From Nocardioides agri (GTDB lineage: Bacteria; Actinomycetota; Actinomycetes; Propionibacteriales; Nocardioidaceae), in NCBI RefSeq assembly GCF_013778305.1, contig NZ_JACEIC010000002.1, forward strand, positions 1,699,669-1,763,668: DNA of 64,000 nucleotides, written 5' to 3'. Below the pieces are notes generated by a model, which had not been told where the DNA came from, ran no database searches, and saw nothing but the letters and a program-made list of their open reading frames with translations. The position numbers were made by a program, and so were the translations under genes. The first letter of the stretch is position 1. Each line of letters begins with the position of its first letter. Shown here piece after piece: positions 49,738-58,528 of the stretch.

Positions 49738-49815
49738 ATCGAGAGTTTTCACCGTTGAGTCGAGACTTCTGACCGCCAGAACTCTCGATTCAACCGTCAG
49801 AAGTCTCGATTCAAC
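49733..49815. repeat. Interleaved double inverted repeat between convergent genes
   Basis: Four related units occur in the order A, B, A-prime, B-prime. GTTGAATCGAGAGTT (49733-49747) is complementary to 49780-49794. GTTGAGTCGAGACTTCTGAC (49754-49773) is complementary to 49796-49815 with one mismatch. Either crossed (pseudoknot-like) or nested pairing is possible. Both flanking stop codons lie inside the units. Confidence 0.75.
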
Positions 49816-50492
49816 GTGTCGAGGAGGGCGAGCTGGCGGGCCCAGGAGGGGTGCGCCGGGTCGACGACCGTGAAGTGGTCGCCGTCGACCTCGACGAGCT
49901 GGGCGGTGCCGTCGGCGGCGGTCGCGGCAGCGACGTAGGACCGCGACTGGGAGATCGGGACGATGTCGTCGGCGGTGGCGTGCACGCACCACACGGGTAC
50001 GGCGAGCGGCACCTGGGCGATCGGGTCCACGTCGTCGTCCTCGGGACCGGGCGGGTGGCCGAGGAAGCGGGCGACGGCACCGTCACCGAGGTCCTCGGCG
50101 TGCGCCGCCCGCAGGTCGAGCACGCCGGCCTGCGCGACCACGTGGGTCAACCCGAGACCCTGGCCCGCCGCCCAGACCGCGAGGTGGCCGCCCGCGGAGT
50201 GGCCGATCGCGACGGCCGGACCGGCGACCTCGGGACGCGCGGCGACCGCCGCGCGCACGTCGTCCAGCGTGTCGGCCGCACCGGTGCCGCGGCGGTACTC
50301 GACCGCCCACGCCATCCACCCCGCGGCGACCAGGCTCGGGACGAGCGGCCGGGCGTACTCGATGCCGTACTGCGGCTTCCAGAACCCGCCGTGGACGAGC
50401 ACCGCGATGCCCCGGGCCGGGCCGTCGGGGCGGGTCAGCTCGGCGAACTGGGCGGCGTCGGCGCCGTAGCGGACGGTCTCGGTCGTGGCCAC
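49797..50492 (-). CDS. Alpha/beta hydrolase (kynurenine-formamidase-like)
   Basis: 231 residues. The oxyanion motif VLVHGGFWKPQYG is near residue 31 and the nucleophile elbow AIGHSAGGHLAVWAAG near 94. A late Asp (CVHATADDIVPISQ) and His (VDGDHFTVVDPAHPSW) complete a triad. This pattern is close to small actinobacterial esterases annotated as kynurenine formamidase-like. It starts 19 bases after purL on the same strand and may ride on its transcript. The last codons LNRDF are encoded by a palindrome unit. Confidence 0.9.
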   Translation of the reverse strand: MATTETVRYGADAAQFAELTRPDGPARGIAVLVHGGFWKPQYGIEYARPLVPSLVAAGWMAWAVEYRRGTGAADTLDDVRAAVAARPEVAGPAVAIGHSAGGHLAVWAAGQGLGLTHVVAQAGVLDLRAAHAEDLGDGAVARFLGHPPGPEDDDVDPIAQVPLAVPVWCVHATADDIVPISQSRSYVAAATAADGTAQLVEVDGDHFTVVDPAHPSWARQLALLDTLNRDF

Positions 50493-50511
50493 GGCCGCAG
50501 CGCAGGCAGGC

Positions 50512-52752
50512 TCAGGCCAGGGCGGCGGGCAGCGTCGCGGTCCAGGCCGCGCGCAGCTCGTCGAGCGGCAGCTCGAACTGCCCGTCGACCGCCACCGAGT
50601 CGCCTCCGGTGACGCCGAGCGCGGTGATCGGCACGCCGTGCTCCTCCGCGAGCTCGACGAGCCGCTCGGCCTCGCCGTCGGGCACGGTCACCAGCGCCCG
50701 GGCCGTGCTCTCGCTGAACAGGCCGAGGAACGCGTCGCCGGGCACCGCCACCGAGACCCCGACGTCGTGCCGCAGCGCGGCCTCGACCAGCGCTTGGGCG
50801 AGGCCGCCGTCCGAGAGGTCGTGGGCCGAGGTGAGCAGGCCGACACCGGCGTGCAGCAGCTGCGCGAGCGACCGCTCCGCCTCGAGGTCGACCTGCGGCG
50901 GCAGCCCGCCGAGGTGGCCGTGCACGACGTGCGCCCACTCCGAGCCGGAGAGCTCCTCGCGGGTCTCGCCGAGCAGGAAGACCCGCTCCCCGGCGCTCGA
51001 CCACGCCGACGGCGTACGCCGCGTGACGTCGTCGATCACGCCGAGCACGGCGACGACCGGGGTGGGCAGGATCGCGGTCTCGCCGGTCTGGTTGTAGAGG
51101 CTGACGTTGCCGCCGGTGACCGGGATGCCGAGCTGGGCGCAGGCGTCCTTGAGCCCGCGGCAGGCCTCGGCGAACTGCCACATGACGGCCGGGTCCTCGG
51201 GCGAGCCGAAGTTGAGGCAGTCCGAGATCGCCAGCGGCACGGCGCCGCCGGTCGCCACGTTGCGGTAGCTCTCGGCGAGCGCGAGCTGCGCGCCGGCGTA
51301 CGGGTCGAGCTTGGCGAACCGGCCGTTGCAGTCGGTGGAGACGGCGACCCCGAGGTTGGTCTCCTCGTCGACGCGGACCATGCCGCTGTCGCTGGGCTGG
51401 GCGAGCACGGTGTTGCCGCGCACGTAGCGGTCGTACTGGTCGGTGATCCAGGACTTGTCGCAGAGGTTGGGGCTCGCGACCAGCGTCAGCAGGGTCTTGC
51501 GCAGGTCGTCGCCCGACTCCGGGCGCGGCAGCCGCTCGGCGGCGTCGGCCTGGAGGTCGTCCTGCCGGTCCGGGCGGGCGAACGGCCGGTGGTACGTCGG
51601 ACCGTCGTGCGCCACGCTCCGCGGCGGCACGTCGACGACGCGCTCGCCGTGCCAGTCGATGTGCAGCCGGCCGGTGTCGGTGACCTCGCCGACGACCACG
51701 GCCTCGACGTCCCACTTGGCGCAGATCGCCAGGAACGCCTCGACGTCGCCGGGCTCGACGACCGCCATCATCCGCTCCTGCGACTCGCTCATGAGGATCT
51801 CCTCCGGAGCGAGCGTGGAGTCGCGCAGGGGCACCCGGTCGAGCTCGACGTGCATCCCGCCGTCGCCGGCGGACGCGAGCTCGGAGGTCGCGCAGGACAG
51901 GCCCGCGCCGCCGAGGTCCTGGATGCCGGCGACGAGCCCGGCCGCGAAGATCTCGAGCGTGCACTCGATGAGCAGCTTCTCCATGAAGGGGTCGCCGACC
52001 TGCACGCTGGGCCGCTTCGCCGGGCCGTCGGCGTCGAAGGTCTCGGACGCCAGCACCGAGACACCGCCGATGCCGTCGCCACCGGTGCGCGCGCCGTAGA
52101 GGATGACCTGGTTGCCGACGCCGGACGCCTTGGCCAGGTGCAGGTCCTCGTGCTTGAGCACGCCGACGCAGAGCGCGTTGACGAGCGGGTTGCCGAGGTA
52201 GGTCTCGTCGAAGACGGCCTCACCGCCGATGTTGGGCAGGCCGAGGCAGTTGCCGTAGCCGCCGACGCCCGCGACGATCCCGGGCAGCACCCGGTGCGTG
52301 TCGTCGGCGTCGAGCGGGCCGAAGCGCAGCGGGTCCATGACCGCCACCGGCCGCGCGCCCATCGCGAGGATGTCGCGCACGATGCCGCCGACGCCGGTCG
52401 CGGCGCCCTGGTAGGGCTCGACGTACGACGGGTGGTTGTGCGACTCGACCTTGAAGGTCACCGCGTAGCCCTGGCCGATGTCGATGACGCCGGCGTTCTC
52501 GCCGATGCCGGCGAGCATCTTGCCGACCGGGGTCTCCTGGCTGAGCTCGGAGAACTGCTTGAGGTGCACCTTGGAGCTCTTGTAGGAGCAGTGCTCGCTC
52601 CACATCACCGAGTACATCGCCAGCTCGCTCGACGTGGGCCGGCGACCCAGGATCTCGCGGATCCGTTGGTACTCGTCGGCCTTCAGGCCCAGGTCGGCCC
52701 AGGGCTGCTCGCGGTTGGGGTCCTCGGCGGCGACGGCCACGGTGTCCAGCAC
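50512..52752 (-). CDS. purL: Phosphoribosylformylglycinamidine synthase subunit PurL
   Basis: 746 residues, the small bacterial type of FGAM synthase, which works with PurQ and PurS to convert FGAR to FGAM. The motifs [40 protein letters not shown] and [20 protein letters not shown] are standard. The second half carries [11 protein letters not shown] and the C-terminal [17 protein letters not shown]. It is separated from purQ and purS by about 4.3 kb, unlike genomes where the three are contiguous. Confidence 0.97.
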   Translation of the reverse strand: MLDTVAVAAEDPNREQPWADLGLKADEYQRIREILGRRPTSSELAMYSVMWSEHCSYKSSKVHLKQFSELSQETPVGKMLAGIGENAGVIDIGQGYAVTFKVESHNHPSYVEPYQGAATGVGGIVRDILAMGARPVAVMDPLRFGPLDADDTHRVLPGIVAGVGGYGNCLGLPNIGGEAVFDETYLGNPLVNALCVGVLKHEDLHLAKASGVGNQVILYGARTGGDGIGGVSVLASETFDADGPAKRPSVQVGDPFMEKLLIECTLEIFAAGLVAGIQDLGGAGLSCATSELASAGDGGMHVELDRVPLRDSTLAPEEILMSESQERMMAVVEPGDVEAFLAICAKWDVEAVVVGEVTDTGRLHIDWHGERVVDVPPRSVAHDGPTYHRPFARPDRQDDLQADAAERLPRPESGDDLRKTLLTLVASPNLCDKSWITDQYDRYVRGNTVLAQPSDSGMVRVDEETNLGVAVSTDCNGRFAKLDPYAGAQLALAESYRNVATGGAVPLAISDCLNFGSPEDPAVMWQFAEACRGLKDACAQLGIPVTGGNVSLYNQTGETAILPTPVVAVLGVIDDVTRRTPSAWSSAGERVFLLGETREELSGSEWAHVVHGHLGGLPPQVDLEAERSLAQLLHAGVGLLTSAHDLSDGGLAQALVEAALRHDVGVSVAVPGDAFLGLFSESTARALVTVPDGEAERLVELAEEHGVPITALGVTGGDSVAVDGQFELPLDELRAAWTATLPAALA

Positions 52753-52808
52753 GGGGCAAATCTACCCGTGGGGCTCGGGGCGGCCGACAGCGGTTCGACC
52801 GCTGGCTG

Positions 52809-53357
52809 CTACGTCAGCAGCCCGTCGACCACGACCTCGAGCATGGGGCGCACAGCGGTGGGGTCGAGGTCGGACTGGTCCGCGACGGTCGCGATGCCGC
52901 CGACGAGGCGGCAGACCTGGAGGGTCTCGACGTCGTCGCGCAGGGCGCCGTCCTCGCGGAGCCGGTCGATGACGCGGGCGTTGGCGCCGGCGAGGACCTG
53001 GCACTTGGTCATGATCGGCGACTCGGGGTCGCCCATGGCGCGGGTGATCTTCGCGGGGCCGCCCTTGTGCTGGCTGATCAGCCGCACGTACTCCTCGAAC
53101 CAGTTGAGCAGCAGCGCACGGTCGTCGCCCTCGAAGGCGAGCGCCTTGTCGGCCGCGTCCGTCACCTTGTCCATCCAGGACTGGAGGATCGCGTCGATCA
53201 GGTTCTCGCGCTTCGGGAAGTGCCGGTAGAGCGTGCCCGGGCCGACCCCGGCCCGCTTCGCGACCTCGTCGAGCGAGGCGTCGTACCCCTGCTCCCGGAA
53301 CAGCTCCCGCGCCGCCTCGACGATGCGGTCGTAGTTGCGCTTGGCGTCGGCACGCAC
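52809..53357 (-). CDS. TetR-family transcriptional regulator
   Basis: 182 residues from GTG 53357 with GAGGTG about seven bases upstream; a longer reading to 53426 would cross the operator. The DNA-binding domain is RIVEAARELFREQGYDASLD with EVAKRAGVGPGTLYRHFPKR near residues 10-60. The C-terminal ligand-binding domain is of the SbtR/TetR_C type (LEGDDRALLLNWFEEYVRLI-like). It is divergent from a DHA2 drug transporter with a perfect palindrome between, so it is probably the repressor of that pump. Confidence 0.93.
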   Translation of the reverse strand: MRADAKRNYDRIVEAARELFREQGYDASLDEVAKRAGVGPGTLYRHFPKRENLIDAILQSWMDKVTDAADKALAFEGDDRALLLNWFEEYVRLISQHKGGPAKITRAMGDPESPIMTKCQVLAGANARVIDRLREDGALRDDVETLQVCRLVGGIATVADQSDLDPTAVRPMLEVVVDGLLT

Positions 53358-53385
53358 GGATTCACCTCGAAAAAGACTTGATAAC

Positions 53386-53400
53386 CGGAGACAGTCTCCG
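53386..53400. promoter_or_regulatory. TetR-type operator
   Basis: CGGAGAC-A-GTCTCCG, a perfect inverted repeat with one central base, 28 bases from the TetR GTG and 78 bases upstream of the transporter ATG. Confidence 0.8.
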
Positions 53401-53478
53401 TATCGTTCATCGGGAAGCGGAGTCATCCTCCGGATCTACTGTACCTCGGCCCCCCGGGCCAGAACAGGACCTCACCCC

Positions 53479-54945
53479 ATGTCCCTGAACGCCTCCCCCA
53501 CCCGGGAGCTTCCCAGCGAGCTCCCGCCGAACGCCGGCCGCGCGGCCGCCGGTATCGCGATCGTCCTGGTGGCCCAGCTGATGATCGTGCTCGACGCGAC
53601 GGTCGTGAACGTCGCCCTCCCGCAGATCGACAGGAGCCTCGGCTTCGGCCCAGCATCCCTGTCCTGGGTCCTCAACGCGTACACGCTCGCCTTCGGCGGG
53701 CTCCTGCTCCTCGGCGGCCGGCTCGGCGACGTCTACGGACGGCTCAAGGTCTTCGAGATCGGCCTGGCCGTCTTCACGCTGGGCTCCGCCCTGGGCGGGA
53801 TCGCCCAGACCCCCGGCCAGCTGATCGCCGCGCGCACCTTCCAGGGCGCCGGCGCGGCCCTCGCCGCCCCGAGCGTGCTCGCCCTCCTGACGACGAGCGC
53901 CCCCGACGAGGCCGCACGCAACCGCGCGCTCGCCCTGTTCGGCGCCGTCTCCTCCGGCGGCGCGTCGATCGGCCTGATCCTCGGCGGGCTGCTGACCGAC
54001 GTCGGGTCCTGGCGCTGGACGCTGTTCATCAACGTGCCGATCGGCCTCGCCGTGATCGCGCTCGCGCCCCGCTTCGTCGACGAGACCCCGCGTCGCTCGG
54101 GCCGCTTCGACGTCGTCGGCGCGCTGGCTGCCACGGGCGGCGCGGTCGCGCTCGTCTGGACCCTCATCGGTACGCCGGAGCACGGCTGGCTGTCGGTGCG
54201 GACGGCCGTCGGGTTCGCCGTCGGCATCGCACTGCTGGCGCTGCTGGCCCGCACCGAGCTGCGGCACCCGCACCCGCTGGTGCAGCCCGCCCTGGTGCGC
54301 AACCGCAACCGGGTCGGCGCGCTCGCCGTGATGGCCCTGCTCATGGGCGCGAACCTGTCGATGTTCTTCCTGGTCGTGCAGTACGTCCAGGGCGTGCTCG
54401 GCTTCGGTCCGCTGCTCGCCGGTGTCGCGTTCCTGCCGTTCAGCCTCGGCATCTTCGCCACCTCGCGCGTCACGCCGGCCCTGCTCGGCCGGTTCGGCCC
54501 CCGCAGGATGATGCTCGTCGGCGGCGCGACCCTCACGCTCGCCTACGCCTGGCTCAGCACGATCGGCGTCGACGACACCTATCTCGCGGCGGTCTTCGGG
54601 CCGATGGCCCTCGCCGGCATCGCGTCCGCGCTGCTCTTCATGCCGGTGACCGTGATCGTGCTCTCGGGCGTCGCGCCCGAGCACGCCGGCTCCGCGTCCG
54701 GCCTGCTGCAGACCACGCAACAGCTCGGCGGCGCCGTCGGCGTGGCCGTGATCGTGTCGGTGTACGCCGCCGGCGCGGTCCCGGGCGAGCTGGTGCCGGG
54801 CATGAGCGCGGCGTTCCTGACCTCGGCGACGTTCGCCGGCCTCGCCCTGCTGGTCACCGCGGTGGTGATCCGCGTGCGGCGGCCGGTCCGCGACGCCGGG
54901 ACGCCCGAGGCGGTCGTCGAGGCGGTCGCCGCCGAGGCCGCCTGA
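53479..54945 (+). CDS. DHA2-family MFS drug transporter
   Basis: 488 residues, about fourteen membrane segments. The family motifs are present: IVLDATVVNVALPQIDRSLG (motif D1), GGRLGDVYGRLKVF (motif A), and the central G-x-x-x-GP-like stretch of motif C near SSGGASIGLILGGLL. It probably exports cationic dyes or antibiotics by proton antiport. The ATG at 53479 follows AGGA. A strong hairpin follows the stop. Control is probably by the divergent TetR protein. Confidence 0.93.
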   Translation: MSLNASPTRELPSELPPNAGRAAAGIAIVLVAQLMIVLDATVVNVALPQIDRSLGFGPASLSWVLNAYTLAFGGLLLLGGRLGDVYGRLKVFEIGLAVFTLGSALGGIAQTPGQLIAARTFQGAGAALAAPSVLALLTTSAPDEAARNRALALFGAVSSGGASIGLILGGLLTDVGSWRWTLFINVPIGLAVIALAPRFVDETPRRSGRFDVVGALAATGGAVALVWTLIGTPEHGWLSVRTAVGFAVGIALLALLARTELRHPHPLVQPALVRNRNRVGALAVMALLMGANLSMFFLVVQYVQGVLGFGPLLAGVAFLPFSLGIFATSRVTPALLGRFGPRRMMLVGGATLTLAYAWLSTIGVDDTYLAAVFGPMALAGIASALLFMPVTVIVLSGVAPEHAGSASGLLQTTQQLGGAVGVAVIVSVYAAGAVPGELVPGMSAAFLTSATFAGLALLVTAVVIRVRRPVRDAGTPEAVVEAVAAEAA

Positions 54946-54968
54946 GGCACGCCGTACGTCGAGCACGA

Positions 54969-55012
54969 AGCTCGCGCCTGGACGATGGGACTCCGTCGTC
55001 CAGGCGCGAGCT
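54969..55012 (+). terminator. Terminator after DHA2 transporter
   Basis: A 17-base-pair perfect stem (54969-54985 with 54996-55012), ten-base loop. Part of the right arm, CTCCGTCGTC, is repeated directly at 54991-55000 and 55011-55020, giving a composite look like other gene ends in the window. Confidence 0.85.
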
Positions 55013-55174
55013 CCGTCGTCCGCCCGACGAAACCCGTCAGGTCGAGGCGCCGGATGCCGAACAATTACACGCCTGTAGTTAGCGACGCGGCCTGTTACTC
55101 ATGTGATTTCTGAGGTTATGGTGACGTGGCCTCGCCGCGAGGCACGCCACGTCTCGACCCGCTTGGAGCACCAC

Positions 55175-56611
55175 ATGCCTCGCCCGGCCTCACTGCCCCT
55201 CCGCCACCGCACCGGCCGACTGGCCGCCGCCGCACTCGGGCTCGTGCTCGCGGCGTCCGGCGCGATCGCCGTCGTCGAAGGACCGGCCGCCGGCACCCCG
55301 ACCACAGGGGTCGCGGCGAAGGCCAAGGCGAAGGCGAAGCGCGACAACGTCGTCACTCCGGGCAACTTCACGGGCTACGGGTTCGACCAGTGCCTGGCTC
55401 CGAAGCAGTCGAAGATGGACCGCTGGCTGGAGTACTCACCGTTCCTCGCGGTCGGCATCTACATCTCCGGAGACTCGCGGGCCTGCCGCGACCAGCCCAA
55501 CCTCACCCCCACCTGGGTCAGCACCCAGCTGGCCAAGGGCTGGCGGCTGCTGCCGATCACGCTCGGCCCCCAGGCGTCCTGCCAGCCGCGCTACCCGCGC
55601 TACGGCACCGACGTGACGATCGACCCCACCCGCGCCGCCAACACCGGCACCTACGTCAACGCGTACACGCAGGGCGTCAACGAGGCCAACAAGTCCGTCG
55701 GCGCCGCAGCCGCGCTGGGCATCGTGGCCGGCAGCACGCTCTGGTACGACCTGGAGGGCTTCTCCTACGGCAACACCAAGTGCCGCGAGTCGGCCCTGTC
55801 CTTCCTCAGCGGGTGGACCCAGCAGCTGCACGCCCTGGGCTACGTCTCGGGGGTCTACTCCAGCGCGGGCTCCGGCATGAAGGCCCTCGACGAGGTGCGG
55901 GTCTCCCGGCCGACGGCCTACACGCTGCCCGACCAGATCTGGGTCGCACGGTGGGACGGCCTCGCCAACACCAGCGTCAACCCGACCTACATGCGCAGCG
56001 ACGGCTGGGCCAAGGCCCGCGTCAAGCAGTACCAGGGCGGGCACTACGAGACCTGGGGCAACGTCCGGATCAACATCGACCGCAACTTCCTCGACGTCGG
56101 CACCGGCTCGGTGGCCGTGCCCGAGACCCACTGCGGCGGCATCCCGGTCGCGTTCTCGTCCTACCCCACGCTCCTGGCGGCGTCCTCCGGTCGCACTTCC
56201 AACCCGAGGAAGGTCCAGGCGCTCCAGTGCCTGCTCCAGGAGCAGGGGACGTACGCCGGCCCGATCGACGGCGTCTTCAGCGACGGGCTGGTGCAGGCCG
56301 TCAACGCCTGGCAGGGCCCCCACAACCTCGCCGTCCAGCCGGCCTGGAGCCGCGAGGCGTGGCTCACCCTCCTCAGCGCGGGCAGCACGCCGGTGCTCAA
56401 GTTCGGCTCCGCCGGCGTCGAGGTCCGGCGCCTCCAGCGCGCGCTGAAGTCGACCATCTCGTCCGACGCGCGGAAGGCGCTGCGGCCGACCGGGGTCTTC
56501 GACTCCCGCACCGACGCGGCGGTCCGCGCCTACCAGACCCGACTCGGGCTGAACGTGTCCGGCGTCGCCAACACCCAGACCTGGGCAGCGCTCCAGGCCG
56601 GTCGGCGCTAG
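55175..56611 (+). CDS. Secreted DUF1906 glycoside-hydrolase-like protein with two peptidoglycan-binding domains
   Basis: 478 residues from ATG 55175 with TTGGAG upstream. The signal segment is RLAAAALGLVLAASGAIAVV. Residues about 85-325 are a DUF1906/Rv2525c-like TIM-barrel: GYGFDQCLAPKQSKMDRWLE, FLAVGIYISGDSRAC, STLWYDLEGFSYGNTKC with acidic residues, and GGHYETWGNVRINIDRNFLD. Two PG_binding_1-like domains follow (KVQALQCLLQEQGTYAGPID; VEVRRLQRALK to TQTWAALQAGRR). Rv2525c-type proteins are linked to cell-wall homeostasis. It is probably a wall-targeted hydrolase or binding protein. Confidence 0.9.
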   Translation: MPRPASLPLRHRTGRLAAAALGLVLAASGAIAVVEGPAAGTPTTGVAAKAKAKAKRDNVVTPGNFTGYGFDQCLAPKQSKMDRWLEYSPFLAVGIYISGDSRACRDQPNLTPTWVSTQLAKGWRLLPITLGPQASCQPRYPRYGTDVTIDPTRAANTGTYVNAYTQGVNEANKSVGAAAALGIVAGSTLWYDLEGFSYGNTKCRESALSFLSGWTQQLHALGYVSGVYSSAGSGMKALDEVRVSRPTAYTLPDQIWVARWDGLANTSVNPTYMRSDGWAKARVKQYQGGHYETWGNVRINIDRNFLDVGTGSVAVPETHCGGIPVAFSSYPTLLAASSGRTSNPRKVQALQCLLQEQGTYAGPIDGVFSDGLVQAVNAWQGPHNLAVQPAWSREAWLTLLSAGSTPVLKFGSAGVEVRRLQRALKSTISSDARKALRPTGVFDSRTDAAVRAYQTRLGLNVSGVANTQTWAALQAGRR

Positions 56612-56615
56612 GTCG

Positions 56616-57059
56616 TCAGGCCGGCGGGCCGACCAGGAGCGCCAGCCCCGTGAGCGCCGCGACCGCGACCAGGCCCGAGAGCGCGCCGCGCCTGGGGTTG
56701 CGGAGCAGCCACGCGGTGGCCCGCTGCACCGGCCCGGCCGGCTCGACGTCGCGGAGCCGCCAGGCGTCGCCCAGCGCGCTGCGGCGCTCGGCGTACCGGT
56801 CGAACAGCACGGTGAAGAACGGCGGGACGGCGGCGGCGAGGCCGAGCAGCGTGCGGCCGGCGGACCAGCGCTGGTCGACCGCGACCAGGACGGTCGTCAG
56901 GCAGTAGGCCACGAACACGACGCCGTGGACCATGCCGAAGACCCGTACCCCCAGCTCGGTGGTCTCGGTGACGTACTTGAGGAACATCCCGGTGAGCAGC
57001 AGCGCCCAGGTGACGGCCTCGGCGATCGCCGCCCGCCGGAACAGCAGGCGCGGACTCAT
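56616..57059 (-). CDS. DUF3817 integral membrane protein
   Basis: 147 residues with three to four membrane segments. The opening [28 protein letters not shown] and [20 protein letters not shown] are characteristic of DUF3817 proteins. The C-terminal extension of about 50 residues has an additional hydrophobic helix. The ATG overlaps the purQ stop by four bases, so it is translated with the purS-purQ unit. The function is unknown. Confidence 0.9.
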   Translation of the reverse strand: MSPRLLFRRAAIAEAVTWALLLTGMFLKYVTETTELGVRVFGMVHGVVFVAYCLTTVLVAVDQRWSAGRTLLGLAAAVPPFFTVLFDRYAERRSALGDAWRLRDVEPAGPVQRATAWLLRNPRRGALSGLVAVAALTGLALLVGPPA

Positions 57060-57724
57060 GCGAACGCGCGCTCCACGAGACTGGTGAAGAAGCCGAGGCC
57101 GTCGGTCCCGGCGCCGGTGAGGTCCTCGACCGCGTGCTCGGGGTGCGGCATCAGGCCGACCACGTTGCCGCGCTCGTTGGTGACGCCGGCGATGTCGCGC
57201 AGCGAGCCGTTGGGGTTGTCCACGAGGTAGCGGGCCACCACCTGGCCCTCGCCCTCGAGCCGGTCCAGGGTCGCGTCGTCGGCGACGAAGCCGCCCTCGC
57301 CGTTCTTCAGCACGATCGTCACCTCGTCACCCTCGGCGTACGCCGAGGTCCACGGAGTGCGGTTGTTCTCGATGCGCAGCCGCTGGTCGCGGCACACGAA
57401 CTTGCGGTGGTCGTTGCGGATGAGCGCGCCGGGGAGCAGGTGCGACTCGCACAGGATCTGGAAGCCGTTGCAGATGCCGAGCACGGGCATGCCCCGGCCG
57501 GCGGCCTCGATGACGTCGGTCATCACCGGCGAGAAGCGGGAGATCGCGCCGCAGCGCAGGTAGTCGCCGTAGGAGAACCCGCCCGGCAGGACGATCGCGT
57601 CGACGCCCTTGAGGTCGTGGTCGCCGTGCCACAGCGCGACCGCCTCGTGGCCGGCGATGCCGACGGCACGCAGCGCGTCGACGTCATCGAGCGAGCCAGG
57701 GAAGGTGACGACCCCGACCTTCAC
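57056..57724 (-). CDS. purQ: Phosphoribosylformylglycinamidine synthase subunit PurQ
   Basis: 222-residue glutaminase subunit that supplies ammonia to PurL. Nucleophile Cys85 lies in [20 protein letters not shown]; the His/Glu pair is in [12 protein letters not shown] near the C-terminus; and [15 protein letters not shown] is the family signature. The start overlaps the purS stop by four bases. Confidence 0.97.
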   Translation of the reverse strand: MKVGVVTFPGSLDDVDALRAVGIAGHEAVALWHGDHDLKGVDAIVLPGGFSYGDYLRCGAISRFSPVMTDVIEAAGRGMPVLGICNGFQILCESHLLPGALIRNDHRKFVCRDQRLRIENNRTPWTSAYAEGDEVTIVLKNGEGGFVADDATLDRLEGEGQVVARYLVDNPNGSLRDIAGVTNERGNVVGLMPHPEHAVEDLTGAGTDGLGFFTSLVERAFA

Positions 57725-57987
57725 GCGCCCACCTCGTCGGAGGGAGCCTCGACCCGGACCGTGTAGTTCTCGATCACCGGGTTGGAGAGCAGCGTCTCGG
57801 CCATCTTCTCCACCTCGGCGAGCACCTCGTCGGTGATCTCGCCGTCGAGCTCGAGCTCGAAGCGCTTGCCCTGACGGACATCGGTGACCCCGGAGAACCC
57901 GAGGCGGGGAAGCGCGCCGTGGACGGCCTTCCCCTGCGGGTCGAGGATCTCGGGCTTGGGCATGACGTCGACGACTACGCGTGGCAC
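57721..57987 (-). CDS. purS: Phosphoribosylformylglycinamidine synthase subunit PurS
   Basis: 88 residues, GTG start. The small subunit that bridges PurL and Pur[40 protein letters not shown] and [15 protein letters not shown] are standard for PurS. It is the first gene of purS-purQ-DUF3817 and is divergent from the stress-protein gene. Confidence 0.96.
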   Translation of the reverse strand: MPRVVVDVMPKPEILDPQGKAVHGALPRLGFSGVTDVRQGKRFELELDGEITDEVLAEVEKMAETLLSNPVIENYTVRVEAPSDEVGA

Positions 57988-58023
57988 GGCGTCAGTCTAG
58001 GCGGCTGGTGCAGACTGGTCGGC

Positions 58024-58527
58024 ATGAGCCTGCCCACCGGTATGCCGGGAGCGAACCCGCTCCGCCTCGAGTACCCCCAGTCGCTCGCGGTGTACGACGA
58101 CTACGCGGCCGCCCAGAAGACCGTGGACTTCCTCTCCGACAAGGAGTTCCCGGTCCAGCACCTGATGATCGTCGGGACCGACCTGAAGCGGGTCGAGCGG
58201 ATCACCGGCCGGCTCACCTGGAGCCGGGTCGCCCTCGGCGGCCTCTTCTCCGGCGTCTGGCTCGGGCTCTTCGTCGGGCTGATCTTCTCGTTCTTCGTCG
58301 ACGAGGACTGGCTGGCGATGATCCTCTCGACCGTGCTGCTCGGCGCGGTGTTCGGCCTGGTGTGGGCACTGCTCGGCTATGCGTTCACTCGCGGCCAGCG
58401 GGACTTCTCCTCGATCACCCAGGTGGTCGCGACCCGCTACGAGGTCCTGGTCGAGCACAAGGTGGCCGACGAGGCGCGGGCGCTGCTCGCCGAGCTGCCC
58501 GGGGCGCTGCCCAACCCGTTCGAGTAG
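58024..58527 (+). CDS. General stress protein (YflT-like) with two membrane helices
   Basis: 167 residues from ATG 58024. The N-terminal YflT-type domain reads YPQSLAVYDDYAAAQKTVDF and KEFPVQHLMIVGTDLKRVER. Two helices follow near residues 75-95 and 100-120 (GLFSGVWLGLFVGLIFSFFV, MILSTVLLGAVFGLVWALLG). The remainder RYEVLVEHKVADEARALLAE closes the soluble domain. This actinobacterial group is annotated as general stress protein; the biochemical role is unknown. The end lies one base from the convergent ligase gene. Confidence 0.88.
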   Translation: MSLPTGMPGANPLRLEYPQSLAVYDDYAAAQKTVDFLSDKEFPVQHLMIVGTDLKRVERITGRLTWSRVALGGLFSGVWLGLFVGLIFSFFVDEDWLAMILSTVLLGAVFGLVWALLGYAFTRGQRDFSSITQVVATRYEVLVEHKVADEARALLAELPGALPNPFE

Positions 58528-58528
58528 C

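Noticed and set aside
50485..53229. Plus-strand open frame of 914 codons opposite purL and the TetR gene
   Set aside because: purL and TetR are unmistakable on the other strand; this frame is a GC-bias shadow.
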